Source: Faecalibacterium prausnitzii (GTDB lineage Bacteria; Bacillota; Clostridia; Oscillospirales; Ruminococcaceae). Taken from it: a stretch of 64,000 bases of DNA. The stretch's first letter is position 1. Each line of letters starts with the position of its first letter. Position numbers and translations under genes: made by a program. Shown here piece by piece: positions 60,491 to 64,000 of this stretch. Under the pieces are notes generated by a model, which had not been told where the DNA came from, made no database searches, and worked only from the letters and a program-made list of their open reading frames with translations. Location: the NCBI GenBank assembly GCA_004558805.1, contig SFDE01000004.1, positions 62,001 to 126,000 of the forward strand, in the 5' to 3' direction.

Positions 60491-61827
60491 TGCACCGCCT
60501 CCTCCCGTACCATGCGCACCGCCGTCCGGGGCGGCACCCCCTGCCCGATGAGGTTGTCCACCGCAGGGGGGCTGAACAGGCTCAGCTGCTGGCAGCCTTC
60601 GCTGAACACGTTGGGGTCTATGAGGGCACGGGTGATGCGCTGCCGCCCGGCGGAGCCCCGCCCGGACTGCGCCCCGGCAAAGCCCCGGCAGGTGATGAAG
60701 TACTGGGCACGCTTGAGCACCACCCCCATGCGCTTCAGCTCCTCCAGCCCCAAAGAGGACTGCTTCCGGGCGTGCCAGATGCGCCGGGCGCTTTTGGGTC
60801 CGATGCCCGGCACCCGCAGCAGCATCTCAAAGGGGGCACGGTTCACATCCACCGGGAACAGCCCGTAGTGCTGCACCGCCCAGTTGCACTTGGGGTCCAG
60901 ATAGGGGTTGAAGTTGGGGTTGTCAGTATCTAAGATCTCCTCCGCCCGGAACTGGTAGAACCGCAGCAGCCAGTCTGCCTGATACAGCCGGTGCTCCCGC
61001 AGCAGCGGAGGCTTTGTGTCCAGAGCAGGCAGGCGGCTGTCCTGGGTCACTGGGATGTAGGCGGAGTAGAACACCCGCTTCAGACCGTATTTCTGGTACA
61101 TGCCCTCGGTGAGCTTTAAGATGTGGTAGTCGGTCTCCGGCGAGGCACCCACGATCATCTGGGTGCTTTGTCCGGCGGGGGCAAAACGGGGGGCGTTGCG
61201 GTAAAGGGTCAGCTCCTGCCGGTTCTCTGCCCCGGAAACAGCGATCTGCTTCATGGGGCGGAAGATGGAGTGCCGTCCCTTGTCTGGGGCAAGAAGGTTC
61301 AGGCTCTTCTCGCTGGGCAATTCCACATTGACGCTGAGCCGGTCCGCCAGATAGCCCAGCTGCTGCACCAGCTCCGGGCTGGTGCCGGGGATCGCCTTGG
61401 CGTGGATGTAGCCCCCAAAGCGGTACTCTCCCCGCAGCAGCCGCAGCACCGCCAGCATCCGCTCGGTGGTGTAGTCCGGGGTGCCCAGAACGGCGCTGGA
61501 CAAAAACAGCCCCTCGATGTAGTTGCGGCGGTAGAATTCCATGGTCAGCTCCGCCAGCTCCCGGGGAGCAAAGGTGGCACGGGGAACATCGTTGGACCGG
61601 CGGTTGACACAGTAGCTGCAATCAAAGGAGCAGCAGTTGGTCATAAGCACCTTCAGCAGGCTGACACAGCGTCCGTCGGCGGTAAAGGCGTGGCAGCAAC
61701 CCGGGGCGTAGCAGCTGCCCACGGTGCCGGGACGGGCGGTGCGGGAGGCACCGCTGGAGGTGCACGCCACATCGTATTTGGCGCTGTCTGCCAGAATGGT
61801 CAGCTTGTCCATCAGGGTCTGTTCCAT
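60469..61827 (-). CDS. Putative DNA modification/repair radical SAM protein (TIGR03916-like)
   Basis: 452 residues from ATG 61827 (GGAGGTG upstream). The radical SAM motif is C-x3-C-x2-C (Cys66, Cys70, Cys73 in NCCSFDCSYC). The N-terminus has extra cysteines (22, 39, 44, 45, 54; SCYAPGCCH), possibly for a second cluster. A helix-hairpin-helix motif (LLRVPGIGPKSARRIW, about 355-370) suggests DNA binding. Family members are linked by gene neighbourhood to uracil-DNA glycosylase-like proteins; the reaction is unknown. Operon with the gene downstream. Confidence 0.92.
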   Translation of the reverse strand: MEQTLMDKLTILADSAKYDVACTSSGASRTARPGTVGSCYAPGCCHAFTADGRCVSLLKVLMTNCCSFDCSYCVNRRSNDVPRATFAPRELAELTMEFYRRNYIEGLFLSSAVLGTPDYTTERMLAVLRLLRGEYRFGGYIHAKAIPGTSPELVQQLGYLADRLSVNVELPSEKSLNLLAPDKGRHSIFRPMKQIAVSGAENRQELTLYRNAPRFAPAGQSTQMIVGASPETDYHILKLTEGMYQKYGLKRVFYSAYIPVTQDSRLPALDTKPPLLREHRLYQADWLLRFYQFRAEEILDTDNPNFNPYLDPKCNWAVQHYGLFPVDVNRAPFEMLLRVPGIGPKSARRIWHARKQSSLGLEELKRMGVVLKRAQYFITCRGFAGAQSGRGSAGRQRITRALIDPNVFSEGCQQLSLFSPPAVDNLIGQGVPPRTAVRMVREEAVQCLAQAL

Positions 61828-61958
61828 GAAAAATGCACCTCCAAAGGGGATAAAACCGGGAAAAAGGGTCAAAAAATAAAGCCATACGCAAAACAGCAGA
61901 TGGCTTTATGAAAAACAGGGGGACGTCTTTGACAAAAAGCAAACGCTTACCGGAACAA

Positions 61959-62083
61959 AAGCCTTCCTCCAGTCGGGGGAAGGTGGCGCACAGCGCCGGA
62001 TGAGGGTGCAGGCAAGCAGAAGTTGACGGTGCGCCCTCATCAGTCACCTGCGGTGACAGCTTCCCCTGCCCGGGGGAAGGCTT
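61959..62083. repeat. Palindromic repeat, family 1 (copy D)
   Basis: Outer arms AAGCCTTCC (61959-61967) and GGAAGGCTT (62075-62083); inner parts GGATGAGGGTGC and GCGCCCTCATC, and GTCACCTGCGGTGAC. Same architecture as copy A. Confidence 0.75.
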
Positions 62084-62110
62084 CAGCAGCGAAATTTTAA
62101 ATCGCCCGGC

Positions 62111-62743
62111 TTACCACTTTGCCTTGGTCTCCACCACCCGTCCGGCAATGTGCAGGTGGTTCAGGTCCTCGCCCTTGATGACCAGCTCGTTATAGGCGGG
62201 GTTGAAAGGCTGCAGCACCACGCAGTTGCCCCGCTGGATGTAGCGCTTCAGGGTGCCTTCGCCTTCGTCGCCGTAGATCAGCACGCCCAGATCTCCGTTT
62301 TCCAGCGTGTCCTGACGGTGCACCAGCGCAAGGTCGCCGTCCTGGATCCGGGGTTCCATGCTGTCGCCCCGGACCACCAGATAGAAGTAGTTGGAGGGAT
62401 CCTTTACCCGGGCATACTCCTGCCCGTAATCCTCCTCAAAGGCAAGGGCGCCGTAGCCCGCCTTTACTGTGCCGATCACCGGGATCAGGCTCTCGGAGTA
62501 GCTGCCAAAAAACCGCTCCTCCGGGGCAGAGGGCAGGCTGAGGGGGCGGTACAGCCCCAGCAGATAGTCTGCCGTGGTGTTCAGCAGTTCGGCAATGCGT
62601 GCCACGGTGCCGGGGTCCGGGGAGGACTTGCCGCTTTCCCATTTACCCACTGCCTGCTGGGTAACGCCGAGCTTTGCGGCAAGCTCTGCCTGGCTGACGC
62701 CCTGTTTTTTGCGGCACTGTTTCAACAGCTCTGAAAACGACAT
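62111..62743 (-). CDS. LexA-like XRE-S24 repressor
   Basis: 210 residues. Cro/CI-type helix-turn-helix (1-60: SQAELAAKLGVTQQAVGKWESG) and a peptidase S24 domain with Ala95-Gly96 self-cleavage site (VKAGYGA), Ser128 (GDSMEP) and Lys166 (GTLKRY). Such proteins repress until RecA-stimulated autocleavage. No phage genes surround it, so it is likely a chromosomal stress regulator, perhaps of itself. It has a strong promoter. Confidence 0.92.
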   Translation of the reverse strand: MSFSELLKQCRKKQGVSQAELAAKLGVTQQAVGKWESGKSSPDPGTVARIAELLNTTADYLLGLYRPLSLPSAPEERFFGSYSESLIPVIGTVKAGYGALAFEEDYGQEYARVKDPSNYFYLVVRGDSMEPRIQDGDLALVHRQDTLENGDLGVLIYGDEGEGTLKRYIQRGNCVVLQPFNPAYNELVIKGEDLNHLHIAGRVVETKAKW

Positions 62744-62787
62744 GGTTCTAATCTCCTTTATACCGCAGAATTGTTTTGTGTGATTTT

Positions 62788-62816
62788 ATTATACAACAAA
62801 AAGGTGTAGCTGTAAA
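62788..62816 (-). promoter_or_regulatory. Promoter of the S24 repressor gene
   Basis: On the minus strand TTTACA (62816-62811), 17-bp spacer, consensus TATAAT (62793-62788). Confidence 0.82.
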
Positions 62817-62897
62817 GTGCTCTTTGAAGGATAGACCAGAAAAGGTTGTGAAAAAACAAGAGATTTCTGGACGGGAACAAAAAATTTGCAGAAAGGC

Positions 62898-62926
62898 TTG
62901 ACAGCCGCCGCCAAATCTGGTAAATT
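62898..62926 (+). promoter_or_regulatory. Promoter of the tRNA-Ser genes
   Basis: Consensus TTGACA (62898-62903), 17-bp spacer, TAAATT (62921-62926). Confidence 0.75.
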
Positions 62927-62965
62927 AAATAGGCATTCGACACGGCGTAAGGCGAGTGTCCACAA

Positions 62966-63053
62966 GGAGAGATGTCCGAGTGGTTTAAGGAAGCAGTCTT
63001 GAAAACTGCCGTACGGCAACGTACCGTGGGTTCGAATCCCACTCTCTCCGCCA
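62966..63053 (+). tRNA. tRNA-Ser (anticodon TGA)
   Basis: Acceptor GGAGAGA pairs with TCTCTCC; long variable arm (CGTACGGCAACGTACCG) as in class II tRNA; anticodon loop CTTGAAA gives TGA; T arm GTGGGTTCGAATCCCAC. CCA is encoded. Confidence 0.95.
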
Positions 63054-63083
63054 TTTTTTAATAAGTGTAACGCACTTTGCTCT

Positions 63084-63177
63084 GGAGTAGTACTCAAGAG
63101 GCCGAAGAGGCGCCCCTGCTAAGGGCGTAGGTCGTCTAAACAACGGCGCGAGGGTTCAAATCCCTCCTACTCCGCCA
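63084..63177 (+). tRNA. tRNA-Ser (anticodon GCT)
   Basis: Acceptor GGAGTAG pairs with CTACTCC; anticodon stem-loop GCCCCTGCTAAGGGC gives GCT; long variable arm; T arm GAGGGTTCAAATCCCTC; encoded CCA. 30 bases after the first tRNA-Ser, so probably cotranscribed. Confidence 0.95.
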
Positions 63178-63178
63178 A

Positions 63179-63225
63179 GAAGATCCCTCGTAGTTTCGTG
63201 AAAACTGCGGGGGATCTTCCTTTTT
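63179..63225 (+). terminator. Terminator of the tRNA-Ser operon
   Basis: GAAGATCCCTCGTAGTTT CGTG AAAACTGCGGGGGATCTTC followed by CTTTTT. Confidence 0.88.
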
Positions 63226-63311
63226 ACGGGGAAACTTCTGCTTGCCGGGGGATGTTCTCTTTTGACACCAAAAGAGAAGAAACGGTTTCGATGCGCTGGA
63301 GCCACGAAAAA

Positions 63312-63366
63312 GGGGTTCTGAAAAGCCCGCAGGCTTTTCAGGACCCCAAAATTATAAATGAATTTT
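63312..63366. repeat. Hairpin repeat, family 2 (copy R3)
   Basis: GGGGTTCTGAAAAGCC, loop CGCA, GGCTTTTCAGGACCCC (16-bp stem with one G-U pair), followed by AAAATTATAAATGAATTTT. The second hairpin of R1/R2 is not seen. A 9-bp hairpin TTCTCTTTT/AAAAGAGAA lies upstream at 63255-63278. No gene in 63226-63412. Confidence 0.7.
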
Positions 63367-63412
63367 CCGCTCGTCCCGTCTTGCAGCGGCGAACCGGCTG
63401 AACCGGAAAAAC

Positions 63413-64000
63413 TTACAGCAGCAGGTTCGTGATGCCTGCCAGCACCAGCAGGTGCACCGGGTAGAACCAGTAAAAGGTCTTTTTCTGCAGCGGGCTGCAC
63501 GCACCGCGCTGCCCGTTGTAGAACCAGACCAGCACAAAGGCGAGCGGTGCGGTGAGCTCGAACATAAACAGCACCGCCCCGGCGATGCACTGCCGCTTGC
63601 GGTCTGTGCGGGTGAGGTACAGGGCACAGATGATGATCACGCCGCTGGCGCTGTAGTCGGTGCTGGCAGCCAGCGCCAGCGCAGCGCACCCGCCCGCCCA
63701 CACAAGCCCCTGCCAGCCGGGCAGACCCTTTTCCTTTTCAAAGCGCTTGAGCCCTGCCATGGCAAGGACCCCCAGCGCCAGCGTCCAGTAAACGTTCTGT
63801 GCACCCGGGTAAAAGGGGGTGCGGAAGAACGCAAGGTCAAAGGGCACCTCGCTGACAAGCCCGAACACCAGCAGCCGCCGGAGGTATCTGCCTACATCGT
63901 GGGTATGTACAAAGCCCTCCACCAGCAAAAAGCAGAAAAGTGGAAAGGCAAGCCGCCCGGTGAAGCGCAGCACCATGTCCAGCCGGTACAGCGGATAGGC
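63413..64000 (-). CDS. TraX-family membrane protein (N-terminus beyond the window)
   Basis: 195 visible residues; the frame runs off the window end (AYPLYRLDMVLRF at the edge), so the start is outside. About six membrane segments; TraX landmarks FTGRLAFPLFCFLLVEGFVHT, RRLLVFGLVSEVPFDLAF and the C-terminal FYWFYPVHLLVLAGI. F-plasmid TraX acetylates pilin, but chromosomal homologues in gut Firmicutes are putative acyltransferases of unknown target. No conjugation genes adjoin it. Confidence 0.88.
   Translation of the reverse strand, partial: AYPLYRLDMVLRFTGRLAFPLFCFLLVEGFVHTHDVGRYLRRLLVFGLVSEVPFDLAFFRTPFYPGAQNVYWTLALGVLAMAGLKRFEKEKGLPGWQGLVWAGGCAALALAASTDYSASGVIIICALYLTRTDRKRQCIAGAVLFMFELTAPLAFVLVWFYNGQRGACSPLQKKTFYWFYPVHLLVLAGITNLLL

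Noticed and set aside
62111..62743. Prophage suspected from the LexA/CI-like repressor
   Set aside because: No integrase, structural or lysis genes around it, and the neighbours are core genes and tRNAs.
63413..64000. Conjugative element suspected from TraX
   Set aside because: Chromosomal TraX-like proteins are common in these bacteria and no other transfer genes are present.

Overview
The window looks like a chromosomal segment of a GC-rich, low-redundancy gut Firmicute of the Oscillospiraceae (Faecalibacterium / Gemmiger / Subdoligranulum group). The reasons are the overall gene families, TTG/GTG starts with strong GGAGG ribosome-binding sites, a CIRCE-HrcA heat-shock operon, a tRNA-Asn T-box, a glycine riboswitch on an AGCS symporter, sporulation-family genes (spoVT, spoVAC/AD/AE, spoIIP) and numerous short palindromic repeats. 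The genus call is inference. No prophage, insertion sequence or CRISPR array was seen; this is mostly core genome with small accessory patches.

Layout. 1-8.2 kb: end of a MocR-type regulator, a divergent LCP-like membrane protein, a glycine riboswitch with an alanine/glycine symporter, a Tat-like secreted esterase, a BaiN/HI0933-type flavoprotein, an iron alcohol dehydrogenase and SpoVT. 8.3-13.4 kb: hrcA-grpE-dnaK-dnaJ behind a promoter and a perfect CIRCE. 13.4-14.5 kb: a possible small RNA and two tandem genes for double-glycine-leader peptides, the most novel protein-coding feature here. 14.6-18.0 kb: DHHW protein, MBOAT O-acyltransferase and a DUF4358-like lipoprotein, probably a cell-surface acylation module. 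18.1-24 kb: VanY-like carboxypeptidase, spoVAC-AD-AE, a TetR repressor with two matching operators (one in front of a truncated MFS pump remnant), rpsT and spoIIP. 24-27 kb: T-box and asnS, mutY. 27-30.2 kb: small membrane protein, degenerate LytM protein, anti-sigma/sigma pair. 30.4-40.8 kb: aldo/keto reductase, prfC, a GNAT-MnmM fusion, HtrA, type I pullulanase, a two-module AAA+ ATPase with a dead first module, and a lipoprotein.

50.3-40.8 kb (minus strand) is one compact aromatic amino acid operon: pheA-aroB-aroC-aroE/K-aroQ-aroF-aroA-tyrA, followed by a WYL regulator. It holds shikimate-pathway genes from DAHP synthase to chorismate, plus the branches to phenylalanine and tyrosine, with AroE and AroK fused and two palindromic repeats in intercistronic gaps. 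50.5-59 kb: small membrane proteins, PlsC, a YesL-like protein with an inactive C39-like protein, a cytidylate-kinase-like protein, a MATE exporter, a DUF308 protein and a COG2509 flavoprotein. 59-64 kb: cyclophilin, a DNA-metabolism/radical-SAM pair, a LexA-like S24 repressor, two tRNA-Ser genes and a TraX-family protein cut by the window end.

Two families of dispersed structured repeats stand out. One is a palindromic element with CCCTCTCCGTC or CTTCCCCC termini (five copies). The other has a 16-bp stem whose sequence differs in every copy while the CGCA loop and AT-rich tail are kept (three copies), which looks like covariation.
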